Assembly (NCBI RefSeq): GCF_000317795.1
Contig: NC_019791.1
Coordinates: 248,001-312,000 of the forward strand
Reading direction: 5' to 3'
Length of the DNA stretch: 64,000 nucleotides
Source of the DNA: Caldisphaera lagunensis DSM 15908
Lineage (GTDB): Archaea > Thermoproteota > Thermoprotei_A > Sulfolobales > Acidilobaceae
The notes beneath the pieces were generated by a model. It did not search any database and was not told the DNA's origin. It saw nothing but the letters and a program-made list of their open reading frames with translations. This document shows, one piece after another, positions 9,173-18,797 of the stretch (within the stretch, counting starts at the first letter, position 1; the number at the start of each line of letters is the position of its first letter). A program made the translations under genes and the position numbers.

Positions 9173-9814
9173 ATGAAGATTACAAATAGTTTCATTGAGA
9201 ATTCAATCAATTGTGCAAATACAATAATAAAAAATTGCTTGGAAAATAAATTGAGGTGTAGAGATCCACCTCTTTCAACGTCTAGGCTTTTAAGAACACT
9301 TGGGTTAAGTGAATACCAAGAAAGAAACTATTGGAAAATAGCAAAAGAGGTTTCAAAACTTGGAAACATTCCTATATATAAATATTCAAACATAGAATTC
9401 GATTTAATAACAGAAGTTAGAAATGAAAAAATATATAGCGTTAATAATATTCCAGTAGACTACATTGATTGTAGGTTTTTGGAAGATAAATGTAAAATAA
9501 CAAATAAGGGTTTCGCATTTTATGTATATATTAATGGTAATATAGAAAAATCAAGTTTAAAAATTAATGCAATAAATATTTTAAACCTTCTTGCTATGCA
9601 TAATACTGATCTCGCGTTTGGCCTATTATCATCTATTTCAGGTGTTATATATAATGGAAATGCAGGATTTGAAGCATTACTAGAAAATGTGTTAAGATTG
9701 ATTAAAATACAGATTGTCAATTTAATATTACCTAAGACTCCACAGAATTTAAATGAACTATTAAAATTGTCAAAATTATTAAGAGATCTAAGCAAACAAT
9801 TCGGATTCATTTAG
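9173..9814 (+). CDS. Hypothetical protein, 213 aa
   Basis: I do not recognise this protein. It lacks membrane segments. Residues about 35-65 (STSRLLRTLGLSEYQERNYW) look like a helical, possibly HTH-like, segment; the middle is strand-rich and the C-terminus is helical with many leucines. AAGGTG with a 5-nt spacer precedes ATG 9173, and a 7-bp hairpin lies in the leader. Its last 4 bp overlap the convergent PsiE-like gene. A regulatory or nucleic-acid role would be guesswork. Confidence 0.65.
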   Translation: MKITNSFIENSINCANTIIKNCLENKLRCRDPPLSTSRLLRTLGLSEYQERNYWKIAKEVSKLGNIPIYKYSNIEFDLITEVRNEKIYSVNNIPVDYIDCRFLEDKCKITNKGFAFYVYINGNIEKSSLKINAINILNLLAMHNTDLAFGLLSSISGVIYNGNAGFEALLENVLRLIKIQIVNLILPKTPQNLNELLKLSKLLRDLSKQFGFI

Positions 9815-10224
9815 GATTTACTATATTTCATGATAAAAATCATTGAAACTGAAACCATTACAAATGATAACGATAAATATATCAAATATATTGGAGAGCT
9901 GTTCTCTAATGTATTAACTATCATTTCCCTTACAATTACTATCATGGCAGCCTCAATAATGTTTTTTATTGGGATCTCTTTTTCCATGATTCCTATGATA
10001 ACAGTCCTTAATAAATCTAAGGCTAATAAAAGAAGTATAGCCGTATCAATTAATTCTAAAATTGTTGATTTGTTGGGAATTGAAACTTTTACCATAGAAC
10101 CTAACATTACAAATGTTTGAAATGATGCAATAATTACAGTAATAGATATAATAATTGCAACTAAAATTTCTCCAATAACTAGCAATAATTCTAAATATTT
10201 TTTGCCATATTCGACTCTATCCAT
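9811..10224 (-). CDS. PsiE-like four-helix membrane protein
   Basis: This 137-residue protein has four predicted membrane helices at about residues 14-37, 58-78, 88-105 and 114-132. The arrangement and the short REMIV sequence in helix 3 resemble the phosphate-starvation-inducible PsiE family (PF06146), whose molecular role is unknown. The ATG at 10224 follows a TATA-like CTTATAAA about 27 nt upstream on the reverse strand, so the transcript may be leaderless. It ends within the convergent gene at 9814. Alternative: an unrelated small four-helix protein. Confidence 0.6.
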   Translation of the reverse strand: MDRVEYGKKYLELLLVIGEILVAIIISITVIIASFQTFVMLGSMVKVSIPNKSTILELIDTAILLLLALDLLRTVIIGIMEKEIPIKNIIEAAMIVIVREMIVNTLENSSPIYLIYLSLSFVMVSVSMIFIMKYSKS

Positions 10225-10293
10225 TATTAATGCCTAATTTACTAAATATTTTATAAGTATAAAAGTTTTTAATATAATTTATTAAAATATATT

Positions 10294-10611
10294 CTACTTT
10301 ATTTCTTCAATCTTTTTCTTTGCCTCTTTCATAGCCAATTCTTCACTTGGCTTTGTAGTTGATGGATCAAATGGATATTGACTCATAATCAGCAAAATTC
10401 TGCCATCATCAAGTTCTGCAAATAATTGTGGTAGCCACGCCATTCCAATATCATCTTTGTCTCCATAAGATATAGCAAACAAATAATCCTCATTTTTTAT
10501 TTCAAGTTCTATTCCATATTCTTTAGACAAGGTCTGAGCTAAATTAACCCACATCTTATGCAATGGGTGGAAATCAGCTGTATCCAATATCAATTTCTTT
10601 ATCCTAGCCAT
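10294..10611 (-). CDS. Small conserved-looking hypothetical protein, 105 aa
   Basis: This is a compact soluble protein with no cysteine and no signal peptide. It has a strand-rich first part (KKLILDTADFHPLHKMWVN), a central EYLFAISYGDKDDIGMAWLPQL-like region and a charged helical tail. I do not recognise the family. The ATG at 10611 has GGTGGTG upstream on the reverse strand. It is divergent from the UPF0147 gene across 137 bp, suggesting two housekeeping promoters there. Confidence 0.7.
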   Translation of the reverse strand: MARIKKLILDTADFHPLHKMWVNLAQTLSKEYGIELEIKNEDYLFAISYGDKDDIGMAWLPQLFAELDDGRILLIMSQYPFDPSTTKPSEELAMKEAKKKIEEIK

Positions 10612-10748
10612 TATTCTGCACCACCTTTACTTTGCATGTTAAAGATTTAAAACTTATAGTGAAAATGATCCTAATTATTTTAGCTTATAGAAAATATGCA
10701 TTTTAAGTTTTAAGCACTGTTCAATTAATAATATGTGGGGGGAGGAAT

Positions 10749-11018
10749 ATGTCAGTACAAGCAAGCACTGAGGAAAAATTAAAAATGGCAATAAATATTT
10801 TGACGGGTATTATTAACGATACAGCAGTACCTAGAAACATAAGGAGGGCGGCAGCAAATGCACTTACATATCTTAGAGATACTAAATTATCAGCAGGAGT
10901 AAAGGCAGCAAATGCTATTTCTTCTCTTGATGAAATATCTCAAGATCCAAACATGCCATTCCATGCAAGAACAAGAATATGGCAGGTGCTCTCGATGCTG
11001 GAAACAATTAAGGATTAA
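10749..11018 (+). CDS. UPF0147 family protein
   Basis: This 89-residue all-helical archaeal protein matches UPF0147: AVPRNIRRAAANAL near the middle, then AANAISSLDEISQDPNMP and a closing LSMLETIKD. The family is widespread and highly conserved in archaea but has no known function. A very strong ribosome site, GGGGGGAGG, lies 3 nt before ATG 10749, consistent with high expression. The stop overlaps the convergent gene at 11015 by 4 bp. Confidence 0.93.
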   Translation: MSVQASTEEKLKMAINILTGIINDTAVPRNIRRAAANALTYLRDTKLSAGVKAANAISSLDEISQDPNMPFHARTRIWQVLSMLETIKD

Positions 11019-11656
11019 AATCCTATATAAATTATTTTTTTAATAATTGTCTTTACATTTGTTATTTCTTCAGCCTTAGCAAAAGAATAATTTAATGGCT
11101 GATTATTATAACTTATTCCCAAAGATAATCCTTTGTATAATTTATTTAAAAAATCATGATTATAATAACCATATATTAATGGGGGATAATAAAAGCTCTG
11201 GGAATTAAATACTATCAATGATAAGGGATCTGTATATAAATCTATCAAACCTATTATCTTAGGCTTAATTTCACTTAAAATTTCTGCAAAAGGTTTAATT
11301 GGGTCAATTTTAAGAGGTGTATGTAAATCTATCAAATTCCATGTATATTCTATGTTTCCTTCAATTTTTGTTATAATTAACTTCTTATCTTTTGTTTGAT
11401 AAAATTTTATATACCCAATTTCATCAAAAGATTTTGATGATAAAATTTTACCTTCATATTCCCTTCCATTTTCTAAATCAAAAAAATTGTTTATTAAAAT
11501 GTATTTATCATTAATTTTACTTAAATACATCATGGGATAATCGTTTTGAAAAACGATATATGAACTTTTATAATTGGAATTAACATATATTTTAATGCTT
11601 GATATTTCTGCAATGTAATTATATCCTAATTTTTCTGCAATTTTATTTAATGTCAT
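11015..11656 (-). CDS. Hypothetical protein, 213 aa
   Basis: I do not recognise this protein. It is soluble in appearance, rich in Tyr, Ile, Asn and Lys, and mostly strand-like in its first 120 residues (repeated short beta-type stretches such as IKIYVNSNYKSSYIVF). The second half is mixed helix and loop. There is no signal peptide. GGAGGT precedes the ATG at 11656 by about 12 nt on the reverse strand, longer than usual. No neighbour suggests a role. Confidence 0.65.
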   Translation of the reverse strand: MTLNKIAEKLGYNYIAEISSIKIYVNSNYKSSYIVFQNDYPMMYLSKINDKYILINNFFDLENGREYEGKILSSKSFDEIGYIKFYQTKDKKLIITKIEGNIEYTWNLIDLHTPLKIDPIKPFAEILSEIKPKIIGLIDLYTDPLSLIVFNSQSFYYPPLIYGYYNHDFLNKLYKGLSLGISYNNQPLNYSFAKAEEITNVKTIIKKIIYIGF

Positions 11657-11876
11657 AATATTTCTTTTACCTCCATTCCTAAAAATTTAATAATAAATGC
11701 TTAACTTAAACTTTATGTATCTCTATATAGGAATTATAGCAATATTGAAATTAATTCCTATTTTTAAAATTCAAAAGGTTTTTAAAATACTAAATCTTCA
11801 GTTTATAAAACATATTTGATATAAAAAATATTTATAGATGCTATTCCTTATAATCTAATTAGGAGGATGCAATACT

Positions 11877-13550
11877 GTGTCCATGCCTGAAAAAGTTCTT
11901 GAGAGGCCTGGTTACGACGTAACCTTGAAATATATTTACGATAGAATGAATAATTTGTTTCCAGATGTAGAAATTGCTTACAAAACAAATAAGGGGGTTT
12001 TTCATTATAAATATTCTGATTTTACTTATAGAGTTCAAAACATAGCAAATGCTTTAAATTCCCTTGGCATTTCTCAGCTAGATAAAGTTGCAACCTTAGA
12101 TTGGAATACACATTGGCATTATGAATTATATTTTTCAGTGCCATTAATGGGATCAGTTCTTCACCCAGTAAATATAAGATTATCACCTAATGAATTATTA
12201 TACGTTTTTAATACTGCAGAAGATAAAATGTTGGTAACTCATGCAGACTTCCTACAATTGGCAGAAGTCATAGCTTCAAAAATAAAATCTATTAAATCTG
12301 TTATTGTTTTAGATACAGATTCTGTACCTCAAAAAGTTGGAGGTGTTCCTGCATATCATTATGAAGATTTAATTAAAGAACATAAAGGTAAATATGAATT
12401 TCCTATATTAAGTGAAGATAGACCTGCATTTATGGGATTCACAAGTGGAACAACAGGTATGCCAAAAGGGGTTTATCATAGTCATAAGGCTATGGTTTTA
12501 CATGCAATGTCATCAGCTCTACATTTTGCATCTTTTGGGCAAACAAGGATAAGCTCAAGCGATGTTATAATGCATGTTGTTCCAATGTATCACGTATATA
12601 GCTGGGGACTACCATTTACAACTTCATTATTAGGTCAAAAACAAGTTTATCCGGGAAGGTTCAATACTAAAGTTTACCTAGATTTGATAAAAGCTGAAAA
12701 AGTAACTTATTTTGCAGGAGTTCCCACAATTCTATATATGCTATTAACGGATCCTGATAGCGATAAATACGACTTAAATAATCTATTGTTTATAAATGGA
12801 GGTTCAGCAATTCCGGAAGGATTAGCTTACCTTGCTAGTAAAAGAGGTATAAAGGTTGTTGTAGGATATGGATTAACAGAAACAGCACCTGTTCTTACAT
12901 TAGCACTTCCTCCAGCTAGATACTATGGAAAGATGAACGATAATGAGCTTTTCAAGATACAACTAAGAACAGGATATCCAATACCTTTAGTTGATTTAAG
13001 GGTAGTTGATACAAATATGAATGAGGTACCAAAAGATGGAAAGACAATAGGGGAAATAGTTGTGAGATCTCCATGGGTTTCTCCTGAGTATTATAAGGAT
13101 CCTGAAAAGACTGAAAAAGCTTGGGCTAATGGTTGGTTCCATACTGGTGACTTAGCTGTTTGGTATGAGGATGGCTCAATACTAATAATGGATAGAGACA
13201 AGGATGTAATAAAGAGTGGAGGAGAATGGATTTCATCATTAAGGTTAGAAGACGCTATAAGCCAGCATCCTGGAGTTTCATTAGTTGCTGTAATAGCTGC
13301 AAAGCATGAAAAGTGGGTAGAAAGACCTGTTGCTTTAATAGTGCCTAAAAAAGGATGGGAAGATAAAATAAACACAGAGGAAATTAATAACTTTTTAATA
13401 CAAAATTTTGTCAATAAAGGTATTATGTCAAAATGGTGGTTGCCTGAAAAAGTAATTGTTGTAAATGAAATACCATTATCTTCAACAGGTAAAGCTAACA
13501 AAAGAATACTTAGAGAACAATTTGGAGAGGTTTTAATAAAAAATCAGTAA
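11877..13550 (+). CDS. AMP-forming acyl-CoA ligase (fatty-acid type)
   Basis: This 557-residue ANL-superfamily enzyme activates a carboxylic acid with ATP to an acyl-adenylate and transfers it to CoA. Motifs run in order: the ATP loop FTSGTTGMPKG near residue 190, GYGLTETAP near 335, the WFHTGDLA hinge region, MDRDKDVIKSGGEW and the catalytic-Lys end SSTGKANKRIL. Overall it resembles medium/long-chain fatty acyl-CoA synthetases of Sulfolobales-type heterotrophs. GTG 11877 is taken as start because AGGAGG at 11861-11866 is about 10 nt upstream; ATG 11883 is the alternative. A TATA-like element lies near 11829. It precedes malic enzyme by 80 bp. Confidence 0.92.
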   Translation: MSMPEKVLERPGYDVTLKYIYDRMNNLFPDVEIAYKTNKGVFHYKYSDFTYRVQNIANALNSLGISQLDKVATLDWNTHWHYELYFSVPLMGSVLHPVNIRLSPNELLYVFNTAEDKMLVTHADFLQLAEVIASKIKSIKSVIVLDTDSVPQKVGGVPAYHYEDLIKEHKGKYEFPILSEDRPAFMGFTSGTTGMPKGVYHSHKAMVLHAMSSALHFASFGQTRISSSDVIMHVVPMYHVYSWGLPFTTSLLGQKQVYPGRFNTKVYLDLIKAEKVTYFAGVPTILYMLLTDPDSDKYDLNNLLFINGGSAIPEGLAYLASKRGIKVVVGYGLTETAPVLTLALPPARYYGKMNDNELFKIQLRTGYPIPLVDLRVVDTNMNEVPKDGKTIGEIVVRSPWVSPEYYKDPEKTEKAWANGWFHTGDLAVWYEDGSILIMDRDKDVIKSGGEWISSLRLEDAISQHPGVSLVAVIAAKHEKWVERPVALIVPKKGWEDKINTEEINNFLIQNFVNKGIMSKWWLPEKVIVVNEIPLSSTGKANKRILREQFGEVLIKNQ

Positions 13551-13630
13551 TAATTTAAAAAAAATTTAAAAATTTTTTGAGTTAAATATTTATTCTTTAT
13601 TGAATACAATTAAATGCAGAAGGTGGTATT

Positions 13631-14983
13631 TTGTCTGAAGGAGAATCTGCAACTGCAGAATGGTATAAGTTAAGCGTTGAATTACATAGATATTATGGAG
13701 GTAAGATAGAAATAATACCTAAGGTTCCTGTTAGAAGGCTTAAGGATTTCGCTATTTGGTACACACCTGGTGTTGCAGAAGCATCACGATTATCTAGTAA
13801 AAACCCTGATTTATCATTTGAATTAACATCTAGATGGAATACAATAGCTGTTGTAAGTGATGGGACAAGAGTTTTGGGTTTGGGTAATATTGGGCCTGAA
13901 GGAGCTTATCCTGTTATGGAAGGGAAGGCATTAATTTATAAGTATTTAGGTGGAGTTGATGCAGTTCCATTAGTACATAGAGGTAAGGATCCTGAAAAAT
14001 TCCTAGAATTACTTGAACTTATTGAACCAAGTTATGGTGGTATAAACCTTGAAGATATTGAGCATCCTAAGTGTTTTTATATATTAGATGAGGCAAGAAA
14101 AAGGCTAAAAATACCTGTATGGCATGATGATCAACAAGGAACAGCAACAATAACCTTAGCAGGTCTCATTAATGCATTAAAAATAGTTAAGAAATCAATC
14201 AAAGATGTTAGAATTGTGTTATATGGAGCAGGAGCATCAAATGTAGCATTTTATAGATTATTAAAACAACTCATATCAAACATGGAAAACGTTGTAGCAA
14301 TTACAACAAAGGGTATCTTGCATCCAGAGATGCCCAATATAGATAAATTAATGATAAGTAATAAATGGCAATATGATATAGCAATAGAAACAAAGGGTGG
14401 GGGATTACCACCAAATTCAACAATTGATAAAGCATTTGAAAATGCAGATGTTGTTATTGCAGCAAGTACACCTGGGCCAGATACGTTAAAGAAGGAATGG
14501 ATTTCTAAAATGAATAAGGATGCAATTGTATTTGCATTAGCAAATCCTGTACCAGAAATATGGCCACAAGATGCAAAAAAGGCTGGGGCAAAGATTGTAG
14601 CTACTGGGAGAAGTGATTTTCCAAATCAGATAAATAATTCACTCGCATTTCCAGCTATCTTTAGGGGAGTTTTAGATGTAAGGGCAAAAACAATTAGCGA
14701 TACAATGGCTATAACTGCTGCATATGAAATTGCTAAATTTGCTGAAGAAAAGGGCTTAAGTGAAAATTACATTGTTCCAACAATGGAAGAATGGGAAGTA
14801 TATCCTAGGGTTGCTGCTGCAGTTGCTGTAAAGGCAGTTGAAGAAGGGGTTGCTAGAAAAACAACAACATATAAGGAAGAATTACAAAGAGCAAAGGACA
14901 TCATATCTAGTATAAGAGAGAAAATTGGATTTTTATGGGATAGAGGATATATTCCTAAACCATTAGTAGATTATAAGGAATGA
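13631..14983 (+). CDS. NAD(P)-dependent malic enzyme (oxaloacetate-decarboxylating)
   Basis: This 450-residue enzyme converts malate to pyruvate and CO2 with reduction of NAD(P). Signatures include the N-terminal [35 protein letters not shown] in two pieces, the metal/substrate region HDDQQGTA, the nucleotide-binding YGAGASNVA and [16 protein letters not shown]. The length matches the short prokaryotic form without a PTA domain. Start TTG 13631 has AGGTGG a few bases upstream. It supplies pyruvate or NADPH and links the TCA pool to gluconeogenesis. Two GNAT genes follow closely, so the three may form one transcript. Confidence 0.96.
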   Translation: MSEGESATAEWYKLSVELHRYYGGKIEIIPKVPVRRLKDFAIWYTPGVAEASRLSSKNPDLSFELTSRWNTIAVVSDGTRVLGLGNIGPEGAYPVMEGKALIYKYLGGVDAVPLVHRGKDPEKFLELLELIEPSYGGINLEDIEHPKCFYILDEARKRLKIPVWHDDQQGTATITLAGLINALKIVKKSIKDVRIVLYGAGASNVAFYRLLKQLISNMENVVAITTKGILHPEMPNIDKLMISNKWQYDIAIETKGGGLPPNSTIDKAFENADVVIAASTPGPDTLKKEWISKMNKDAIVFALANPVPEIWPQDAKKAGAKIVATGRSDFPNQINNSLAFPAIFRGVLDVRAKTISDTMAITAAYEIAKFAEEKGLSENYIVPTMEEWEVYPRVAAAVAVKAVEEGVARKTTTYKEELQRAKDIISSIREKIGFLWDRGYIPKPLVDYKE

Positions 14984-14993
14984 GGTGATATAA

Positions 14994-15470
14994 ATGTTTG
15001 ATACAGGTATGATAGTAAGAAAGGCAAACAAAAATGATTTACAAGGTCTATCAGAATTGATATACAGATTTTATGCTTTTAACGAAGAATTTGATTCTTC
15101 ATGGGCAATTTCACCAAATGCAAGAGAAGAAGCTAACAAAATGGCAGAAAATATGATAAATGATCCAAATATTAATGTATATGTTGCGGTTTATGATAAT
15201 TTGTTAATAGGATATATAAAATCAATAACAAATGAAAATCCATTATTAATTAATAACAAGATAGAAATTATTAAAGAATTATATGTTAAGCCACAAATGA
15301 GAAGATCTGGAATTGCAAGCCTTTTAATTCAAAAACTTTCTGAAGAAATCTCAAAGAAAGGTGTAAAATATATTGCAGTTGAGTTTCCAGTTCAAAACTG
15401 GATAGCAACAGATTTATACAAGAAATTAGGTTTTAGACCCTATTCTACAACCTATATCAAGGAGGTGTAA
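14994..15470 (+). CDS. GNAT-family N-acetyltransferase
   Basis: This 158-residue protein shows the GNAT fold: IVRKANKNDLQGLSELI at the start, LIGYIKS, then the acetyl-CoA-binding ELYVKPQMRRSGIASLLI and a FPVQNWIATDLYKKLGFRP end. GNATs acetylate amines or protein N-termini; the substrate cannot be read from sequence. GAGGTGA precedes ATG 14994 at good spacing, 10 bp after malic enzyme. The next gene, 2 bp downstream, is a paralogue, so this is a tandem duplication that has diverged considerably. Confidence 0.88.
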   Translation: MFDTGMIVRKANKNDLQGLSELIYRFYAFNEEFDSSWAISPNAREEANKMAENMINDPNINVYVAVYDNLLIGYIKSITNENPLLINNKIEIIKELYVKPQMRRSGIASLLIQKLSEEISKKGVKYIAVEFPVQNWIATDLYKKLGFRPYSTTYIKEV

Positions 15471-15472
15471 AA

Positions 15473-15958
15473 ATGTCTATAGAGAAAATTAATATTAGAG
15501 AAATCAATGAAAATGACCTAAGTCAGGTAGTTGAACTTGTGGTAAGATTAAAGAGTGTTAATGAAGAACTTGATCCCAATTTTAAGATAGTTAATAATAT
15601 ATACGATGTTGTCAGTAAATATGTTAAAGATTCTGTTAACAATGAGAATGTGGTGTTTCTGGTCGCAGAAGATGAAAATGAAAAAACAATAGCTGGAATA
15701 ATAAGATTTATCATTATAGATAGATTATTTTATGAGCCTAGAATTAAGGCAGAAATTACTGATTTTTATGTAAAACCTATATATAGAAGAAAAAGACTTG
15801 GAGCAATGCTTTTGCAAAAAGCTATCGAGTATGCTAAACTAAAGGGTGCAGGGATTGTAACAGCAATATATCCAGCCGGAAATAATATAGCTGACAGCTT
15901 TTATGATAAACAAGGTTTCATATCTCTTAACAAAGAAAAATATAAAAGCTGTATGTAA
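15473..15958 (+). CDS. GNAT-family N-acetyltransferase (paralogue of preceding gene)
   Basis: This 161-residue GNAT has the same plan as its upstream neighbour: INIREINENDLSQVVELV, TIAGIIRF, a DFYVKPIYRRKRLGAMLLQ acetyl-CoA loop and NNIADSFYDKQGF. The shared order and the FN-ELD/NEEFD segments point to local duplication followed by divergence. A strong GGAGGTG lies just before ATG 15473 and overlaps the end of the first GNAT gene, so the pair is co-translated. A run of seven T at 15968-15974 probably ends the transcript. Confidence 0.88.
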   Translation: MSIEKINIREINENDLSQVVELVVRLKSVNEELDPNFKIVNNIYDVVSKYVKDSVNNENVVFLVAEDENEKTIAGIIRFIIIDRLFYEPRIKAEITDFYVKPIYRRKRLGAMLLQKAIEYAKLKGAGIVTAIYPAGNNIADSFYDKQGFISLNKEKYKSCM

Positions 15959-15967
15959 GAATAAAAC

Positions 15968-15974
15968 TTTTTTT
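15968..15974 (+). terminator. Oligo-T terminator after the GNAT pair
   Basis: A run of seven T directly follows the second GNAT gene. Archaeal RNA polymerase commonly ends at such T-runs without a hairpin. The call rests on position and composition only. Confidence 0.45.
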
Positions 15975-16080
15975 GTTATAACTAAATTAATTTATTTTTA
16001 ATTTAATTATACAATTATTAATCCATATGAAATTAAATTATATTAATTTTAAACCATAACTCAAAGGGTTGAGGATCAAA

Positions 16081-17511
16081 ATGGTTCAAAAAAATATAGA
16101 GGATTTTATAAATGAGGTAACCAGCTCTATTGGTAAAAATAAAATCATAACTGATAATCTAATATTAAAACTATACTCAAAAGAGCCATCTGGATTAATG
16201 GGAAACATAAGTGCAGTAATATTTCCTGAAAGCAAAGAAGATGTATCAAAAATTTTAAGCATTGCATATAAATATGAAGTAAATATCTATCCTCAGGGAA
16301 GTTCTAGCAGCTTATCTGGTAATGCTGTTCCTTTAAGAGATGGAGTTATAGTTAGCTTTGAAAGAATGAATAAAATTAAGGATTTAAGTATAACAGACAA
16401 TATAGTAATCGCTGAACCAGGGGTTAGGATTGACGAACTGAATTTATTTTTGGAAAAATATAATTACATGTTTCCAATAGATCCGGCGAGCCAATCTGTT
16501 GCAACAATAGGTGGAGCAATAAATAATGGCGCTGGAGGCCTAAAGGGAGCTAAATATGGAACTATGAAAGATTGGGTCAATGGAATGGAAATAGCATTAC
16601 CGGATGAAAAAGGAACAAGATTATTTGTAGGATGTATGACAGTAAAATGTAGAAAAGGTTATGATTTAGCTAGGTTAATAATAGGAAGCGAAGGTACTTT
16701 AGCCTTAGTTACAGAGGCTGTATTGAGAATAACTCCCATTCCAGAAAGCATTGTAACATCGTTAGCATTATTTGACAATTTAGATGATTTATTAAACAGC
16801 TTTATAGAAATAAAGTCAATCGGAATGCAGCCTTATATAGCAGAATTTATGGATAGTAAAACTGTTGAAGTTGCATCTAAAGGCGTCGATATAAACTTTG
16901 AACCTAAAGGAAATATGCTTCTTTTAAGTATTGATACAAACAAAGAATCTACCGAAAGGATGAAAAAGTTTTTAGAGGATACGCTTAAGAAACATAATGC
17001 AAATAAAATAATAACTTCATTAAGTCAACAAGAAGCAGAGGAATTAGGTTTATTTAAAATTAGAAGAAACTTATTTGCTGCACAGGTATCTATGGGTTAT
17101 TCTCTTTATGGGAATGGAAAGAAATTGCAAGTTTTTATAGAAGATATAGTTGTGCCTCCCTCAAAAATTAAATTAGCCATAAACAAGATAAGAGAAGTAT
17201 CAGAAAACTATGGCTTATTCGTTTCAATTGGAGGGCATATTGGAGATGGTAATATACATCCAAGTGTTGTATATGATGTAACCGATGAAAATATGAAAAC
17301 CAAGGTAGTATCATGGTATAAGGACGTAATGAAAATAGCATTAGATCTTAACGGTAGCGTTAGTGCTGAACATGGAATTGGGTTACTTAAAAAGGATGGA
17401 TTGATTATGGAAATGACACATTATAACTCATTAAAAGAAATTGATATAATGAAATCAATTAAATCATTATTTGATCCAAAGGGTATATTAAATCCCGGTA
17501 AGGTGCTTTGA
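16081..17511 (+). CDS. FAD-linked 2-hydroxyacid dehydrogenase (GlcD / D-lactate dehydrogenase type)
   Basis: This is a 476-residue flavoprotein with an FAD-binding type-4 domain (VNIYPQGSSSSLSGNAVP, PGVRIDELN, ATIGGAINNGAGGLKGAKYG, GSEGTLALVTEAVLRITP) and the FAD-oxidase C domain (SIGGHIGDGNIHPSV, SAEHGIGLLKK, LFDPKGILNPGK). It probably oxidises D-lactate, glycolate or another 2-hydroxyacid. ATG 16081 is preferred to TTG 16069 because GAGG at 16071-16074 is correctly spaced from it. The stop abuts the next gene, which encodes a 4Fe-4S protein, and a CCG-domain protein follows, giving a GlcDF-like complex. Confidence 0.92.
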   Translation: MVQKNIEDFINEVTSSIGKNKIITDNLILKLYSKEPSGLMGNISAVIFPESKEDVSKILSIAYKYEVNIYPQGSSSSLSGNAVPLRDGVIVSFERMNKIKDLSITDNIVIAEPGVRIDELNLFLEKYNYMFPIDPASQSVATIGGAINNGAGGLKGAKYGTMKDWVNGMEIALPDEKGTRLFVGCMTVKCRKGYDLARLIIGSEGTLALVTEAVLRITPIPESIVTSLALFDNLDDLLNSFIEIKSIGMQPYIAEFMDSKTVEVASKGVDINFEPKGNMLLLSIDTNKESTERMKKFLEDTLKKHNANKIITSLSQQEAEELGLFKIRRNLFAAQVSMGYSLYGNGKKLQVFIEDIVVPPSKIKLAINKIREVSENYGLFVSIGGHIGDGNIHPSVVYDVTDENMKTKVVSWYKDVMKIALDLNGSVSAEHGIGLLKKDGLIMEMTHYNSLKEIDIMKSIKSLFDPKGILNPGKVL

Positions 17512-17841
17512 TTGAAAGTTAACATAAAATTATTATACGATGAAGTTAGCAAATGTGTATATTGCGGATTTTGCGAGGCTGTTTGCCCAACAATAAATTT
17601 GGGAACGCATAGAGGATATGGGCCTAGAGGAAGAGTTAATTTAATTAAAGATGTGTTAGAAAACAAAATAATTACAGAGGAATTTTTAGCCAGTATTTAT
17701 TCTTGTCTGCTTTGTGACGCATGCTATATCGTTTGTCCGGCTAAAATAGATACTGGAAGGATTGTTAGAGATATGAGATCTATTATTAGAAGTGAGTACA
17801 ATTCAGATAAGAATGAAAAAATAATAATCAAGGAGAGGTGA
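17512..17841 (+). CDS. 4Fe-4S dicluster ferredoxin-like subunit (N-terminal half of a GlcF-type protein)
   Basis: This 109-residue protein has two 4Fe-4S motifs: CVYCGFCEAVCP near residues 12-23 and CLLCDACYIVCP near 64-75. In GlcF and LutA/HdrC-like proteins these clusters precede a CCG domain on the same chain; here they are a separate gene. TTG 17512 starts directly after the TGA of the flavoprotein, with AAGGTG 6 nt upstream, so translation is coupled. It overlaps the following CCG gene region. It most likely passes electrons from the FAD subunit towards the membrane or a quinone acceptor. Confidence 0.9.
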   Translation: MKVNIKLLYDEVSKCVYCGFCEAVCPTINLGTHRGYGPRGRVNLIKDVLENKIITEEFLASIYSCLLCDACYIVCPAKIDTGRIVRDMRSIIRSEYNSDKNEKIIIKER

Positions 17842-17846
17842 TCAAG

Positions 17847-18797
17847 GTGGATGGAAATGATATAATGGAATTACTAGGAGAAATAACAATAAAAACAGGT
17901 TTTCCAGTTCCAATAAACAAAACAAAAATCTTTGAGTGGACAAATACTATTAACATGGAAAGAAAGGGTGATGTATATCTTTATACTGGAGCCCTTTATC
18001 AATTAATACCTTATATCAATTATACTGTAAAATTTTTAGATGCAATTTCAAAGTTATCTGGAGGAGATTCTTTAATAAATTTGGCAAAAACTATAATTAA
18101 GGTATCCCCATATTATTTATCATCAATAATTAAGCCGGATATTAAAGAAATAAATGAAAACAACGCTATTGTTAGAAATATTGCAAAACTACTTTTAAAG
18201 ATTAACAAAAATATTGCCTATTTATATGAAGATGATATTTATAGCGGAGTATTACTCTATGATATGGGTCTAGATGACTATTTTTTGATACATTCAAAAA
18301 AAGTTTTTCAATCTTTTAAAAAAAGAAATGTGAAAAAGATTATTACTATAGATCCTCATACAACTCATGTAATGAGAGAAGGGTATCCGAAGTTTATAGA
18401 TAATTTCGACATAGAAGTTTTTAATTATTTAGAATTGTTAAGCAATACAAATATTGATTTAGGTAAACTCGATAAAACATTAACAATACATGATCCCTGT
18501 GTTTATTCAAGATATGAAAATATAATTGATCAGCCGAGAAAACTTTTAAAATCTATGGGTATAAGAATCAAAGAACCTAAGAGATCAGGAAAAAATACTT
18601 TTTGTTGTGGAGGTCCTCTTGAATCCTTATCGCCTAAGTTTTCAGAAGATATAGCAAAAACAAGGATGAACCAACTCTTATCTGAATCTAATATAATAAT
18701 TACGATGTGTCCTATATGTAAAGCTAATTTAAGCAGAGTAAAACCTAATGATGCAAAATTAGTTGATATTTCTGAGATTTTATCATCAAATATTTAA
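17847..18797 (+). CDS. CCG-domain (HdrB/GlcF C-terminal-like) subunit
   Basis: This protein of about 316 residues carries one complete cysteine-rich CCG domain in its C-terminal third: HDPCVYSRYEN, then FCCGG, then CPICKANL. The expected first CCG domain in the N-terminal half seems degenerate, since the segment VYLYTGALYQLIPYI sits where a GC motif is usual. In HdrB and GlcF such domains bind an unusual cluster or take part in electron transfer. GTG 17847 has GAGGTGA at 17835-17841 with 5-nt spacing; GTG 17838 would be too near AAGGAG. It forms an operon with the FAD and 4Fe-4S genes. Confidence 0.85.
   Translation: MDGNDIMELLGEITIKTGFPVPINKTKIFEWTNTINMERKGDVYLYTGALYQLIPYINYTVKFLDAISKLSGGDSLINLAKTIIKVSPYYLSSIIKPDIKEINENNAIVRNIAKLLLKINKNIAYLYEDDIYSGVLLYDMGLDDYFLIHSKKVFQSFKKRNVKKIITIDPHTTHVMREGYPKFIDNFDIEVFNYLELLSNTNIDLGKLDKTLTIHDPCVYSRYENIIDQPRKLLKSMGIRIKEPKRSGKNTFCCGGPLESLSPKFSEDIAKTRMNQLLSESNIIITMCPICKANLSRVKPNDAKLVDISEILSSNI

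Noticed and set aside
14994-15958. GNAT pair as a toxin-antitoxin system
   Set aside because: No ribbon-helix-helix antitoxin is present; two adjacent GNAT paralogues alone do not support a TacT-type module.
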